Shown here: positions 33,023 to 41,986 of the stretch, piece after piece | How positions within the stretch are numbered: position 1 is the stretch's first letter | Layout: every line of letters starts with the position of its first letter | From: CAYWNA01 sp964459305 | Lineage (GTDB): Bacteria > Planctomycetota > Planctomycetia > Pirellulales > Pirellulaceae | Length of the DNA: 42,587 nucleotides | Direction of reading: 5' to 3' | Assembly: GCA_964459305.1 (NCBI GenBank) | Contig: CAYWNA010000098.1 | Span: 1-42,587 of the forward strand | Notes under the pieces: model-generated | Told to the model about the DNA's origin: nothing | Database searches by the model: none | The model's input: the letters and a program-made list of their open reading frames with translations, nothing else | Program-made: the position numbers and the translations under genes

Positions 33023-35377
33023 ATGAATGTCCGCTTCACCATTTGTGCCCAGCGCCGCATGTCTCTGCTTGAACGATTTGCCGAATTTATAATCCGCATG
33101 CGGAGTGTGCTGTTTCTCGCCTGTGCAGTGCTCGTCGGCCTGGCCATCGGTCCATCGCTGCGGCTGGACTTCGACCGCACCATCGAGAGCATGTTTCGGG
33201 CCGACGATGCACGGTACGAGAATTACCGAGAAGACAAGGAACTGTTCGGCGGCCTGGAAACGAGCTTTGTTGCGTACGACGACCCGGCGCTATTCACCGT
33301 TGAAGGTCTAAAACGAATCGAGCGGCTGGCCGATCAGCTTGGCGAAGTAGCGGGAGTCGAGGGCGTTGTGAGCCTGGCGAAGGTTCGTCGCCCCTCGGCA
33401 CCGTTCGACTCTCGCCCTCTGGCGGAGCAATTGGCCTCCGGCGACGTATCGGCCGAATCGCTACGAGAGGAGTTTCTCGATACAGAGCTTTACAGCGGCC
33501 GACTGGTTTCCACCGATGGCACGACCACGGTTCTTCTGGTCGAGCTCGCGCCGGCGAATGGGGAGTCCATATTGCGAGCCGAGGCAATCGAAGCGGTTCG
33601 CAACATTTGCGCGGAGCACGATCCGCCCGCCGTCTTCGCCGGTGGGCCGGTACTGGTCGACGATGTTTTCCGTCATCTGGAACAAGACGGCGTCACGCTC
33701 GGCGTGGCTTCGAGCCTGATTCTAACGCTAGTCATTGCCATCCTGTTCCGTAATCTGCGGTGGATTGCCCTGCCACTGGTCGTCGTCCATGTCACGCTGA
33801 TTTGGACGAAAGCGATGCTGGTATTGAGTGGTATGCAGTTGAGCATGGTCAGTTCGCCGCTGGTCGCCTTGGTGACGGTGATCGGCGTCGCGACAGTAAT
33901 CCATGTAACGATCCGTTTCCGCGAGGAGCGACTCCATGCGGAACCACATGCGGCGTTGCGGAAGACCTTTGTGCACATCCTCCCCGCCGTCTTTTGGACG
34001 TGCCTGACCACCGCCGCCGGTTTCGGGGCTCTGCTGGCCAGTAGCGTGTCGCCGGTGCAGAGTTTTGGGGCGATGATGGCTCTTGGCTCGGGGCTCGTAT
34101 TCTTCGCGACCATCGGTCTCACCCCGGGGGTCGTGTTGACGGTTCGGGTTTCCAGCACCGATCCAGCCCACGCGCCGGGCGAAGGCAAGCTGGCCGCCGC
34201 GCTTGGCCGAATCGTCGCCAATGTCGAGCGTCGCCCGTGGCGGGTGGTTATGGTGACACTGGTTCTGTTGGGGTTCACTTCGCTGGGCATCTTTCGTTTG
34301 GAGGTGGCGACTGACTTCACTGAGAATTTCCGCAAGTCGAGTCGGATCGTTCAATCGCATGGCTTTCTGGCGGAACGGATGGGAGCCGTCAACACATTGG
34401 ACGTGCTGGTCGATGTGCCGGATGTGCTGTCGGAGGATTTCGAAGAAACGATCGATCAATTGCGGAGACTGCAGACCGATCTGGAACAGGAACATGCGAT
34501 CGTCGACACGCTAAGCCTCGTCGAGTTAATCGAATTCGTGCATGGAAAGCCGGAGAAGAAGGACGAGGAAAGGGCTGGCGGACTGATGAGTTGGATCCGC
34601 AAGATTCCGGCGATTCCGCAACGGGCAGAGCTTGTGATGCTCGATCTATTCGAACCACGTGTGGTAGCGGTTCTGTTGAATCGCGACAGAAACGTCGCGA
34701 GAATCCTCGTCCAAGTCGGCCATGTGCGAGGAGCGGAAGGAAAGAAACAGTTGGTGGAGAAAATTGAAGCCATCTCTCGCAGGCACTTCCCTTCGGCCCG
34801 GACAGCCGGCATGTACGTGCTGTTGACCTACGTCGTCGAGAGCCTGCTGGGCGATCAGTGGACTACATTCGCCTTGTCCGTGGCCGCCATCTTCTTGATG
34901 ATGACAATCGCGTTTCGAAGCTGGCGGCTTGGACTTGCGGCCCTGTTGCCCAATGTTGCGCCGATTGTGATGGTTGTGGGCACGATGGGCTGGATCGGTC
35001 TGAAGGTCAACATGGCCACCGCAATGCTCGCCAGCGTGTCGATGGGGCTGGCCGTCGATTTCAGCATCCACTACCTCTATCGCTTTCAGTATGAGTTGCG
35101 AAGCGGTAAGGAATTCCATGAAGCGTTGCGCGATGCGCACGGCAGCGTCGGACTGGCGATGGCGATGGCTAATCTAGCGTTGATCGCCGGTTTCCTGGCG
35201 TTGGTGATCTCTTCGTTGATCCCGACGGTGCACTTCGGCATTCTGGTCAGCGTGGCGATGTTGGGCGGACTGGCCGGTAACCTGATCGTGCTGCCGTTGA
35301 TTCTGCGGCTGCTGTGGCACGCCGGCAGCTTCCGGGAGTTCGAATCCTCTGCAAGAGAGTCGGGGCCCTCGAATTAA
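33023..35377 (+). CDS. RND/MMPL-family exporter
   Basis: A 784-residue inner-membrane transporter with the duplicated MMPL layout. TM1 is near residue 30 (VLFLACAVLVGLAIG). An outside loop with SMFRADDARYENY follows, then a block of five helices from about 232 to 380 (LILTLVIAILF, then MVSSPLVALVTVIGVATVIH). TM7 is near 410 (VVMVTLVLLGFTSLGIF), followed by a second outside loop and a last block of helices from about 612 (WTTFALSVAAIFLMMTIAF) to 770. The proton-relay acidic residue of the family is likely in MGLAVDFSIHYLY. Such proteins export lipids, hopanoids or toxic compounds by proton antiport. No membrane-fusion partner is nearby. The start is uncertain: ATG 33023 or ATG 33059 (MSLLERFAEFIIRM), neither with a good ribosome-binding site. 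Confidence 0.88.
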   Translation: MNVRFTICAQRRMSLLERFAEFIIRMRSVLFLACAVLVGLAIGPSLRLDFDRTIESMFRADDARYENYREDKELFGGLETSFVAYDDPALFTVEGLKRIERLADQLGEVAGVEGVVSLAKVRRPSAPFDSRPLAEQLASGDVSAESLREEFLDTELYSGRLVSTDGTTTVLLVELAPANGESILRAEAIEAVRNICAEHDPPAVFAGGPVLVDDVFRHLEQDGVTLGVASSLILTLVIAILFRNLRWIALPLVVVHVTLIWTKAMLVLSGMQLSMVSSPLVALVTVIGVATVIHVTIRFREERLHAEPHAALRKTFVHILPAVFWTCLTTAAGFGALLASSVSPVQSFGAMMALGSGLVFFATIGLTPGVVLTVRVSSTDPAHAPGEGKLAAALGRIVANVERRPWRVVMVTLVLLGFTSLGIFRLEVATDFTENFRKSSRIVQSHGFLAERMGAVNTLDVLVDVPDVLSEDFEETIDQLRRLQTDLEQEHAIVDTLSLVELIEFVHGKPEKKDEERAGGLMSWIRKIPAIPQRAELVMLDLFEPRVVAVLLNRDRNVARILVQVGHVRGAEGKKQLVEKIEAISRRHFPSARTAGMYVLLTYVVESLLGDQWTTFALSVAAIFLMMTIAFRSWRLGLAALLPNVAPIVMVVGTMGWIGLKVNMATAMLASVSMGLAVDFSIHYLYRFQYELRSGKEFHEALRDAHGSVGLAMAMANLALIAGFLALVISSLIPTVHFGILVSVAMLGGLAGNLIVLPLILRLLWHAGSFREFESSARESGPSN

Positions 35378-35509
35378 GAAGTTGGACGGATTGTCGAATC
35401 TGTCCCGGTCGGACTTGAAGGTCCATAATAGGTTGCGGCGAAGAGATCTTAGTGTGACAATCGGTCGAGCAATATCATGCCAACTTGCCTCCTCCAGAAA
35501 GGTACTACC

Positions 35510-36829
35510 ATGTCGAACTCAGTAGGCGGGACCACAGGCAACAGATCTTCACGTCGCGAATTCCTGACGACTTCTGCGGCCGCGGTGTCCGGGGCGGCCA
35601 TCGGGAGCCTGGCCGTCAGTCGGGGCGCGCATGCCGCGGGCAGCGATACTCTGAAGGTCGGACTGATCGGGTGCGGCGGCCGCGGTTCGGGTGCGGCGGC
35701 GCAGGCGTTGGGTGCCGACCCGAACGCAAAGCTGATTGCCATGGCCGACATCTTCGAGGATCGCGTGAAAGCCAGCCGCGATCGACTGCGTAAGATCAAG
35801 CAGGATCAAGTGGCCGTGGACGACGATCACTGCTTCACCGGCTTCGATGCCTACAAGCAGGTCATCGAAAGCGGTGTCGACGTGGTCTTGATCGCCTGCG
35901 CGTCCCGATTCCATGCCCCGTACCTGAAGGCAGCGGTGGATGCGGGCAAACACGTGTTTCTGGAAAAGCCTCACGCCATCGATCCGCCTGGCATTCGCGT
36001 GGTGAAATCCGCCTGCGAAGAGGCTCGCAAGAAGAACTTGAGTGTCGTCTCCGGGCTGTGCTGGCGCTACAGCACGATCGTGCGCGAGACCATGAAGCGA
36101 GTGCTCGACGGCGCGATCGGCGATATCGTTGCCATCCAGGAAACCTACATGCGCGGCCCGTACCGCCTGATCGCGCGTCAGGAAGGATGGAGCGAGTTGG
36201 AATACCAGTTTCGCAATTGGTACCACTTCCGCTGGCTTTCGGGCGATGACGTCCCGCAGTCGCTCTTGCACTGCATGGACAAGGGCGCCTGGGCGATGCT
36301 CGAAGAGCCGCCGGTTAAGGCGTTCGGGTTGGGCGGAAGGTCCTCGTCGGTCGGTTCGGTCTATGGCGATGTGTTCGACCACCACTCGATCGTCTACGAA
36401 TACGCCAACGGCGTGCGCATGTTCGGCAACTGCCGTGCGCAGACCGGCTGCTTCGGCGAAGTGTCCGACAATCTGCTCGGCACCAAGGGGCGTTGTAACG
36501 TGATCAAAGGTCGGATCGAAGGCGAGACCGAATGGCAGTACGAGGGGCCCAAGGGCAACATGTACGACATCGAGCACCAGGAGATGTTCGCTGCGATCCG
36601 TGCTGGCAAGCCCATCAACAACGGTGACTACATGGCCAGTAGCACCATGATATCCATTCTAGGACAGATGGTGGTTTACAGCGGGCGGCAGATGACCTGG
36701 GAAGATGCGATGAACTCGACGTGGAAGGCCGGACCCGACGAGTGCAGCTTGGATATGGAACCGCCAGTCAAGCCCGATGCCGACGACACCTATCCCGTGC
36801 CTATCCCAGGGCTCACCAAACTGAAATGA
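35510..36829 (+). CDS. Tat-exported Gfo/Idh/MocA family oxidoreductase (second)
   Basis: A 439-residue exported oxidoreductase. The twin-arginine signal is SSRREFLTTSAAAVSGAAIG, ending HAAG. The cofactor loop GCGGRGSGAAAQ opens the Rossmann fold near residue 50, MADIF carries the acidic residue, and the family Lys is in VFLEKPHAID, the canonical EKP. The C-terminal domain contains WYHFRWLSGDDVPQSLLH and DHHSIVYEYANG. It differs from the protein at 2734 in the cofactor loop and Lys motif, so the two are not recent duplicates. ATG 35510 follows AGAAAGG; an earlier ATG at 35477 would add eleven unlikely residues. Sugar dehydrogenase, isomerase or hydrolase activity is possible within this family, and the substrate is unknown. 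Confidence 0.9.
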   Translation: MSNSVGGTTGNRSSRREFLTTSAAAVSGAAIGSLAVSRGAHAAGSDTLKVGLIGCGGRGSGAAAQALGADPNAKLIAMADIFEDRVKASRDRLRKIKQDQVAVDDDHCFTGFDAYKQVIESGVDVVLIACASRFHAPYLKAAVDAGKHVFLEKPHAIDPPGIRVVKSACEEARKKNLSVVSGLCWRYSTIVRETMKRVLDGAIGDIVAIQETYMRGPYRLIARQEGWSELEYQFRNWYHFRWLSGDDVPQSLLHCMDKGAWAMLEEPPVKAFGLGGRSSSVGSVYGDVFDHHSIVYEYANGVRMFGNCRAQTGCFGEVSDNLLGTKGRCNVIKGRIEGETEWQYEGPKGNMYDIEHQEMFAAIRAGKPINNGDYMASSTMISILGQMVVYSGRQMTWEDAMNSTWKAGPDECSLDMEPPVKPDADDTYPVPIPGLTKLK

Positions 36830-36847
36830 CGCCTCCGCGAACGATCT

Positions 36848-36960
36848 CGTTCCCAGGCTCCGGCCTGGGAACGCACTGTCTTCCCGGCTCTGCCGGTTTT
36901 GCGAGGCGGAGCCTCAGGGGCAGTGGGTTACGAGGCAGAGCCCCGTAACCAGCGTGTACT
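36848..36960. repeat. GGCCTGGGAACG-type intergenic repeat block
   Basis: CGTTCCCAGGC-TCCG-GCCTGGGAACG at 36848-36873 is a perfect hairpin right after the oxidoreductase stop. It is followed by GCGAGGCGGAGCCTC, and by GTTACG-AGGCAGAGCCC-CGTAAC near 36926-36948, which is also self-complementary. There is no T-tract; it may still limit read-through. Confidence 0.65.
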
Positions 36961-37114
36961 CTGCGGTTTCCTCGCGCACCAGCATACTACCCGGCCAGCC
37001 TTCGTGTCCGTGGGGACTCCAGTGGATGACCGGCAGGACAAGGCCATCCGTTCGTTTTGCCGCAGCGAGCCAGAACTGAGAAGTCGCCTGCAACGAAAGC
37101 GGACCCTTCAGATG

Positions 37115-37141
37115 TTGAAAGTTCTGCCTGGATGGTACAAT
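37115..37141 (+). promoter_or_regulatory. Candidate promoter of the DUF3795/HzsA-like unit
   Basis: TTGAAA (37115-37120) and TACAAT (37136-37141) are 15 bases apart, about 90 bases before the GTG at 37232. The spacing is short of ideal. No gene is seen in 36961-37231. Confidence 0.35.
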
Positions 37142-37231
37142 GCCTCAAGCCGTCGTGCAAATTGCGATGAACAAACACGAGTAGGTTGCCAAACCAAACG
37201 CGATGCGTTGGGCTGCTGAGGAGAGTTAGCT

Positions 37232-37579
37232 GTGAAAGAAATCGCCGTCAATCCAAGTCTGGTCGCCCACTGCGGCCTATACTGCGGTGCTTGCCCGTCC
37301 TACCTCAAGGATCGGTGTCCGGGTTGTCACGAGAACGAGAAGGCGACCTGGTGCAAGATCCGGTCGTGCTGCATCGAAAACGAGTATGCCTCGTGCGCCG
37401 ATTGTTCGCAGTTCGACGAACCACGGGACTGCAAGAAGTTCCACAACCTGTTTTCGAAGGTCATTGGGTTCGTCCTTCGATCAGATCGGCCTGCCTGCAT
37501 CGACCAGATCGAGAATCGTGGATTGGAGGGCCACGCCCAAGCAATGGCCGAATTGGGCCGGGTTTCAATCAAGCCGTAA
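37232..37579 (+). CDS. DUF3795 Cys-rich protein
   Basis: A 115-residue cytoplasmic protein with twelve Cys, of the DUF3795 type: HCGLYCGACPSYLKDRCPGC near the N-terminus, then WCKIRSCC, then SCADCSQF and RDCKKF. The pattern suggests two or more metal sites (zinc or iron-sulfur); no activity is established for the family that I can state with confidence. The GTG start at 37232 follows GAGGAGAG. A membrane-protein gene begins two bases after its stop and that gene overlaps the HzsA-like gene, so the three are probably one transcript. The link of a Cys-rich small protein to a haem-type protein is suggestive only. Confidence 0.85.
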   Translation: MKEIAVNPSLVAHCGLYCGACPSYLKDRCPGCHENEKATWCKIRSCCIENEYASCADCSQFDEPRDCKKFHNLFSKVIGFVLRSDRPACIDQIENRGLEGHAQAMAELGRVSIKP

Positions 37580-37581
37580 GG

Positions 37582-37947
37582 ATGCAGGTTCGATCCATGG
37601 CGCAGATCGGATTTATTGCCCTTGGGTTTTCGATTCAGTATGCGATCGTCTTCGCGTGGTCGTATCCGATATATCGATATGCAGCCAGACGATCTGCTAA
37701 CTTGCAGCCCATGCGGGACATGGCCCGGTTCGTCGGAGTTTCGGGGGCGATTTCCGTGCTTCTTATCCTGATCACCAGGCAAACGATCGTGCAGGACTCG
37801 TGGTGGTGGCCGTTTGTTTCTTCCTTCTGGGTCGCGAGCATGTTTGCTGTACATGATTTCGCGCTGGGACTGGCAATTAGAGGGAAGAAATCATCGAAGA
37901 ACATCTCGCGCCCTGAGAGCGAGTTTGACAACGAAGTAAAGACATGA
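37582..37947 (+). CDS. Small three-helix membrane protein
   Basis: A 121-residue protein of unknown family with three transmembrane segments: IGFIALGFSIQYAIVFAWSY, VGVSGAISVLLILI, and WWWPFVSSFWVASMFAVHDF. The C-terminus is polar (GKKSSKNISRPESEF). ATG 37582 or ATG 37597 may be the start; the former leaves a two-base gap after the DUF3795 stop. Its stop overlaps the next start as ATGA (37944-37947), the usual mark of coupled translation. An open frame extends far upstream over the DUF3795 gene but lacks sense there. Confidence 0.75.
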   Translation: MQVRSMAQIGFIALGFSIQYAIVFAWSYPIYRYAARRSANLQPMRDMARFVGVSGAISVLLILITRQTIVQDSWWWPFVSSFWVASMFAVHDFALGLAIRGKKSSKNISRPESEFDNEVKT

Positions 37948-40900
37948 ACTGCTTGACGATTTCGATTGTTGCGTCTGTAGTACTGCTGCCTGGCCGTTTG
38001 GCCACATCGGACGATTCGCCCTGCGGCCCTTACGAACGCCAGATTGCCGAACATATCTCCAGGTTTCAGTCCGACGCGTCTGCGGTCCGCGCCGCAGCTG
38101 CCGAGGCTCTAGGGTTTTTGCGCGCGTACGCGGCGGAAGAGGCATTGATTGAGCGGCTTGGCGATGAGTCGGTCGACGTGCGTCGACAAGCGGCCTTGGC
38201 ATTGGCTTGGTGCGGAGGCCGCGAAGCGGTTGACCCGCTGTTGGGCGCGCTGGACGATCGCGACTGGTTCGTCCGTCAGGCGGCCCATGTCTCGTTGACG
38301 AATCTGACAGGAATGGAGTTTGCGTTCCATGCGACAGCTGCGTCTGAGAAGCGCGCGGACCAAGCTGCGGTCTGGCGAGACTGGTGGGCGACGGTCCCGG
38401 CGGATCGACCGCCCAAGGAAGTGGTCGAGTTGCTGGTCGGGGCGAAGAACTGGCCCAGCGGCTATACGGTAGCGGCGTCCAGCACGTACCGAGGGCCGCC
38501 CAGTGCGATCACCGATGGCCGGATCGGGCCCGAGTTCTGGCAGACCAAGAATGTACCGTTCCCGCAGTGGTGCATCATCGATCTTGGCGAGCCTCAGCAG
38601 GTCGCTCAGGTTGTGATTCACCAATACGGACCCACGCTGGTCATGACCGACTACGAGTTGGCGACCAGTGTCGACAATAAGGAGTTTGATGTTGTCCATC
38701 GCCGTCAGGGCAACACGCCGGTGGAATTGGCAATTGACTTCCCGCCACGGTCAGTCCGATACATGCGCATCACCAGTTACGACTCGATCCGGCCGACCTA
38801 TCCGACGACGTTCTTCGAGGTCGAGATCAACGAGACGGCCCGGGCCGTGCGGACGGAAACGGCACAAGCCGAATGGCGGCACGAGCGTGCCCTCCGGGCG
38901 TTGGGATGTCTTGGCGGTGAGGGGGCGACCGACGCGGTGTTGGAATGTCTCGGTTCGGCTCCGCCCACTGCGCCGGATTACCGGCCGATGGTCCGCGCAG
39001 GCATTCGGGCTTTGGGGCGATTACAGAACGAGGCTGGTTTCCAAGCCCTCGTGTCTTTGCTGGACAACCTCATGTGGGCTCGCAATGCCGCAGAGGCTTT
39101 AGGCGACTTCGGCGATCGCCGCGCCGTGCCGACGCTCTTGGCGGCCTATCCGCGGTACGCCAAACAGCTCGACGGCAAAGATCCTGCCAGCGTTCCTGCG
39201 GACGACAAGATGGGCTTCCCTAGCGAAGACCGCATGCTGGAAACGCCCTATTGGATCGCCTTCGCCTTGTGTCGACTGCCGTTGGACCATCCCGAGCATC
39301 GCCGGGCGCTTCGGGAGATCGCCCCGCTGGTAATAGCAAACTTGCCCGGCGACCATGACACCTTCATGCTCTACGAGCGAGAGGTCGGCCACCGCGTCAC
39401 TCGCCATCTTCTGGAACAGGCTGGGCTGCGCCAACAGGCGGTGGAACACGCCTTCGTGTGCTTGGGGCAGAAACGCCGCGTGCCAAAGTCGACCGAGGAG
39501 TTCGAGTGGCCGTTGTTTCCGGCGTATTGGATGTCGAGTTGGCTTCCCGCGTTGTGTACCGAACCGGAGGATTTGCCGCGGCTGGTCGCTCTGCTGGAAC
39601 ACGACGAGGGCTGGGTGCGGATCAATGCCGCCAAGGCGCTGGCGTGGTTGGGCGATACGCGGGTCGTCGAGCCGATCGCCGGACTGCTGGCCCGCGCGAA
39701 AGCCGAGGCCGACTATGGCTACTGTGGTATGTTCAAGTTCGATGAGTACAACGACCCGGCCCCACGGTGGCGCGAGGGACTGATCCGCGCACTTGGGCTG
39801 TTGGGAGCCGACGAGCACACCGACCTCATCGCGAAGATCCTCGACGACCAGCGATCAACGCTGGAGGTGCGTCACGCGGCCGCGGAAGCCCTTGCCGATC
39901 TAGGGAATGACGATGCGCTGGCTGCATTGGCTGAGGCAGCCGAGAGCCACGATTTCCACAGCGTGCGGCACATCGCCCGCGACGCATTACAAGCCCGTGG
40001 AGTCTCGCTCGATCCAAACGTTGTAGAACATAAGGCGAGCGGGGGACGTGAGTCCCCTGATTCTCCGGGCGAAATCACTGCGAAGCGACACTCAAAGGAA
40101 CTCACCGTTGGTGATTTGTGCAGATCGTGGAAACAGACGCGCGTGCCACGACAGATCAGGGGCCTCACGTCCCCCGCTCGCCGTCAGATACAGGGTATCG
40201 TTTTCATCAAGGGCAGCAATGCGATTCCCAACGTGCTCAACACGGTACAGCAGGCCGACAACTGGCGCCAGACGTACGTGGTCACCGACTCGGGGCCGGC
40301 GTATCGCCCCGGTCGGAACCTGTACGTGTTGCATCCACCTCGCGCTGACGGTGTCGTGACGCCGCTCACGCGTTTTCCTGACGGGTATGTGGCCGAGCCC
40401 GAAGTATCGTGGGATGGCCGGCAAGTTGTTTTCGCCCATCGGGGCGAGGACGATCCGTGGTGGCACTTGTACCGTGTAAACGTCGATGGCTCGCAACTCG
40501 TGCAATTGACCGACGGACCGTATCACGCCGTCGGCCCAGCCTTTCTGCCTGACGGCCGGATTGTGTTTGCGTCGAGCCGTTCCGGCATTCGCGACGAGTA
40601 TCACGGCTACCCCTGCACCGCGCTCTATGTGATGAACGCCGATGGCTCCGACGCCCAACCCATCGCTACCAACATCGGTCGCGATAATGAACCGGCGGTC
40701 ATGCCCGACGGCCGGATTGTTTTCAGCCGCCTGGAGGTATTTTACTCGCGAAACAAGACTGAGTTGACCCTGCACGCCATGCATCCGGATGGCACGCTGG
40801 ACGCCGTGCTCTACGGGCCGGAACGCCGCGAGTATTGGAATCGCCAATACCGCGCAGGCCCACGAGGGCCGGGCGAAGTGGGCAACGTGGCGCTGACGCA

Positions 40901-41780
40901 CCGTGTGCTGCGGATCACTCAGCCGCAGCCGATGCCCGACGGCCGCAACGTGATCGTGGCCACGCCGGGCGGGCTGGCACTGGTCGGAACGCGCCGCGAT
41001 TCCGAGACGATCGTCACGCTGGACAACGAACAGCGGGCCTACACCACGCCGTTCCCACTGCCCGGCGGACGCGTGTTGTGCGCCTCGACCCTGAAAAAAC
41101 ACGAGCGGGAGAAAGTGGACTTGGGTTTGTACTCGCTTGATCCCACAACGGGGAAGCTGGAACTGGTGTACAACGACCCGGCCACGGCCGATTTCGAGCC
41201 GCGCCCGATTCTGACACGTCCACGCCCGATGCCGCGGCCGACACGAAGCATGCCAGGAGCGTACAGCGGCAGGTTTCTTTGTTCATCGGCCTTTGCCACG
41301 CAGGAGGTCGACGTGCCCATTCGCGGCCGGCTGGTGCGGTTGATCGAAGGCGTACCCGTGGTGGGACGGCACAGCACGCATACAAATCCGTGGCCGGTGT
41401 GGAAGAACCACGGCGGCACCTTTGCCAGGGTGCTGGGCACGGCGCCGCTGGCATCGGACGGGTCTTTCTACGTCGAAGCGCCCGCCGACCGACTGCTCCA
41501 TTTCCAAGTACTCGATAGCGATCGTCGTGTGATCGGCAACCAGCTCACGTGGATCTACCCTCGGCCGGGAGAGACCAAATCATGCGTTGGCTGCCACGAG
41601 CATCCGCACACGACCACACGTGGCAATGACCCGATCGCGGCCCACCATCGCCCGTTGAGGTTCCTGCCCAACGGCCACGAGTTCAAATACCGCGCCAAAG
41701 CGTGGTTCAAAGGCCACCTGCCGCCGGAAATCGAAGAGCGCACACGTACCGTCCGCGCGGTGAATCTGTTGGCCCGGTGA
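37944..41780 (+). CDS. HzsA-like multidomain protein with HEAT, discoidin, propeller and haem motif
   Basis: A 1278-residue protein, probably exported (VASVVLLPGRLATS). Domains in order: HEAT repeats (about 30-120; AVRAAAAEALGFLRAYAAEE), a discoidin/F5-8 type C-like domain (about 150-300; WCIIDLGEPQQVAQVVIH, then YMRITSYDS), more HEAT repeats (310-690), a repeat-encoded segment (696-749), and a TolB/PD40-type propeller (about 760-1000; LYRVNVDGSQLVQLTDG, then LYVMNADGSDAQPI). The C-terminal part resembles hydrazine synthase alpha-like proteins (MHPDGTLDAVLYG, then WIYPRPGETKS). The only CXXCH is CVGCH at residues 1214-1218, a c-type haem site. Hydrazine synthase alpha of anammox bacteria has a comparable propeller and haem layout; there is no beta/gamma subunit here, so hydrazine synthesis is not claimed. 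Translationally coupled to the preceding gene. Confidence 0.82.
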   Translation: MNCLTISIVASVVLLPGRLATSDDSPCGPYERQIAEHISRFQSDASAVRAAAAEALGFLRAYAAEEALIERLGDESVDVRRQAALALAWCGGREAVDPLLGALDDRDWFVRQAAHVSLTNLTGMEFAFHATAASEKRADQAAVWRDWWATVPADRPPKEVVELLVGAKNWPSGYTVAASSTYRGPPSAITDGRIGPEFWQTKNVPFPQWCIIDLGEPQQVAQVVIHQYGPTLVMTDYELATSVDNKEFDVVHRRQGNTPVELAIDFPPRSVRYMRITSYDSIRPTYPTTFFEVEINETARAVRTETAQAEWRHERALRALGCLGGEGATDAVLECLGSAPPTAPDYRPMVRAGIRALGRLQNEAGFQALVSLLDNLMWARNAAEALGDFGDRRAVPTLLAAYPRYAKQLDGKDPASVPADDKMGFPSEDRMLETPYWIAFALCRLPLDHPEHRRALREIAPLVIANLPGDHDTFMLYEREVGHRVTRHLLEQAGLRQQAVEHAFVCLGQKRRVPKSTEEFEWPLFPAYWMSSWLPALCTEPEDLPRLVALLEHDEGWVRINAAKALAWLGDTRVVEPIAGLLARAKAEADYGYCGMFKFDEYNDPAPRWREGLIRALGLLGADEHTDLIAKILDDQRSTLEVRHAAAEALADLGNDDALAALAEAAESHDFHSVRHIARDALQARGVSLDPNVVEHKASGGRESPDSPGEITAKRHSKELTVGDLCRSWKQTRVPRQIRGLTSPARRQIQGIVFIKGSNAIPNVLNTVQQADNWRQTYVVTDSGPAYRPGRNLYVLHPPRADGVVTPLTRFPDGYVAEPEVSWDGRQVVFAHRGEDDPWWHLYRVNVDGSQLVQLTDGPYHAVGPAFLPDGRIVFASSRSGIRDEYHGYPCTALYVMNADGSDAQPIATNIGRDNEPAVMPDGRIVFSRLEVFYSRNKTELTLHAMHPDGTLDAVLYGPERREYWNRQYRAGPRGPGEVGNVALTHRVLRITQPQPMPDGRNVIVATPGGLALVGTRRDSETIVTLDNEQRAYTTPFPLPGGRVLCASTLKKHEREKVDLGLYSLDPTTGKLELVYNDPATADFEPRPILTRPRPMPRPTRSMPGAYSGRFLCSSAFATQEVDVPIRGRLVRLIEGVPVVGRHSTHTNPWPVWKNHGGTFARVLGTAPLASDGSFYVEAPADRLLHFQVLDSDRRVIGNQLTWIYPRPGETKSCVGCHEHPHTTTRGNDPIAAHHRPLRFLPNGHEFKYRAKAWFKGHLPPEIEERTRTVRAVNLLAR
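40031..40190. repeat. Inverted repeat inserted in frame in the HzsA-like gene
   Basis: Arms 40034-40061 and 40155-40182 (core GGCGAGCGGGGGACGTGAG) are reverse complements with one mismatch in 28 bases and span about 95 bases of loop. Flanking TAAGGCGAGCGG matches the outer arm of the intergenic repeat at 10051-10167. The insertion keeps the frame and encodes residues about 696-749 (KASGGRESPDSPG and RGLTSPARRQI). Confidence 0.8.
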
Positions 41781-41850
41781 ATTGCCGAAGAGTTTGCAGT
41801 CGCGCCCCGATTCGGATATGGTTGTATGACGCCGCCGATTTGAGGTGTTC

Positions 41851-41919
41851 TCGTTTAACGGCAAGCCGAAGGCGTCGGTGAATACGCCACCCAGTCGCCT
41901 TCGGCTTGCCGTCAAACGA
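41851..41919. repeat. GGCAAGCCGAAGGCG-type intergenic inverted repeat
   Basis: Arms 41851-41874 and 41896-41919 (core ACGGCAAGCCGAAGGCG) are reverse complements with one mismatch in 24 bases and a 21-base loop. It follows the HzsA-like stop by about 70 bases and precedes the amidohydrolase start by about 70, so it may act as a weak terminator for the former. Confidence 0.75.
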
Positions 41920-41986
41920 CGTATGCAGACGCTATGAACTGACCGCGACAAAGAACGCGGATCCTATTGAGTAAGGAGCCATCGCC

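Noticed and set aside
35549..36577. A 342-codon open frame opposite the second Gfo/Idh/MocA gene
   Set aside because: No start context, no family motif, and full overlap with a well-supported gene.
40092..41102. A 336-codon open frame opposite the HzsA-like propeller
   Set aside because: Shadow of the real frame; it also begins inside the repeat insertion.
37944..41780. A hydrazine synthase locus (anammox metabolism)
   Set aside because: Only an alpha-like domain with one haem motif is present; no beta/gamma subunits or hydrazine dehydrogenase are seen, and such alpha-like proteins are widespread in non-anammox planctomycetes.
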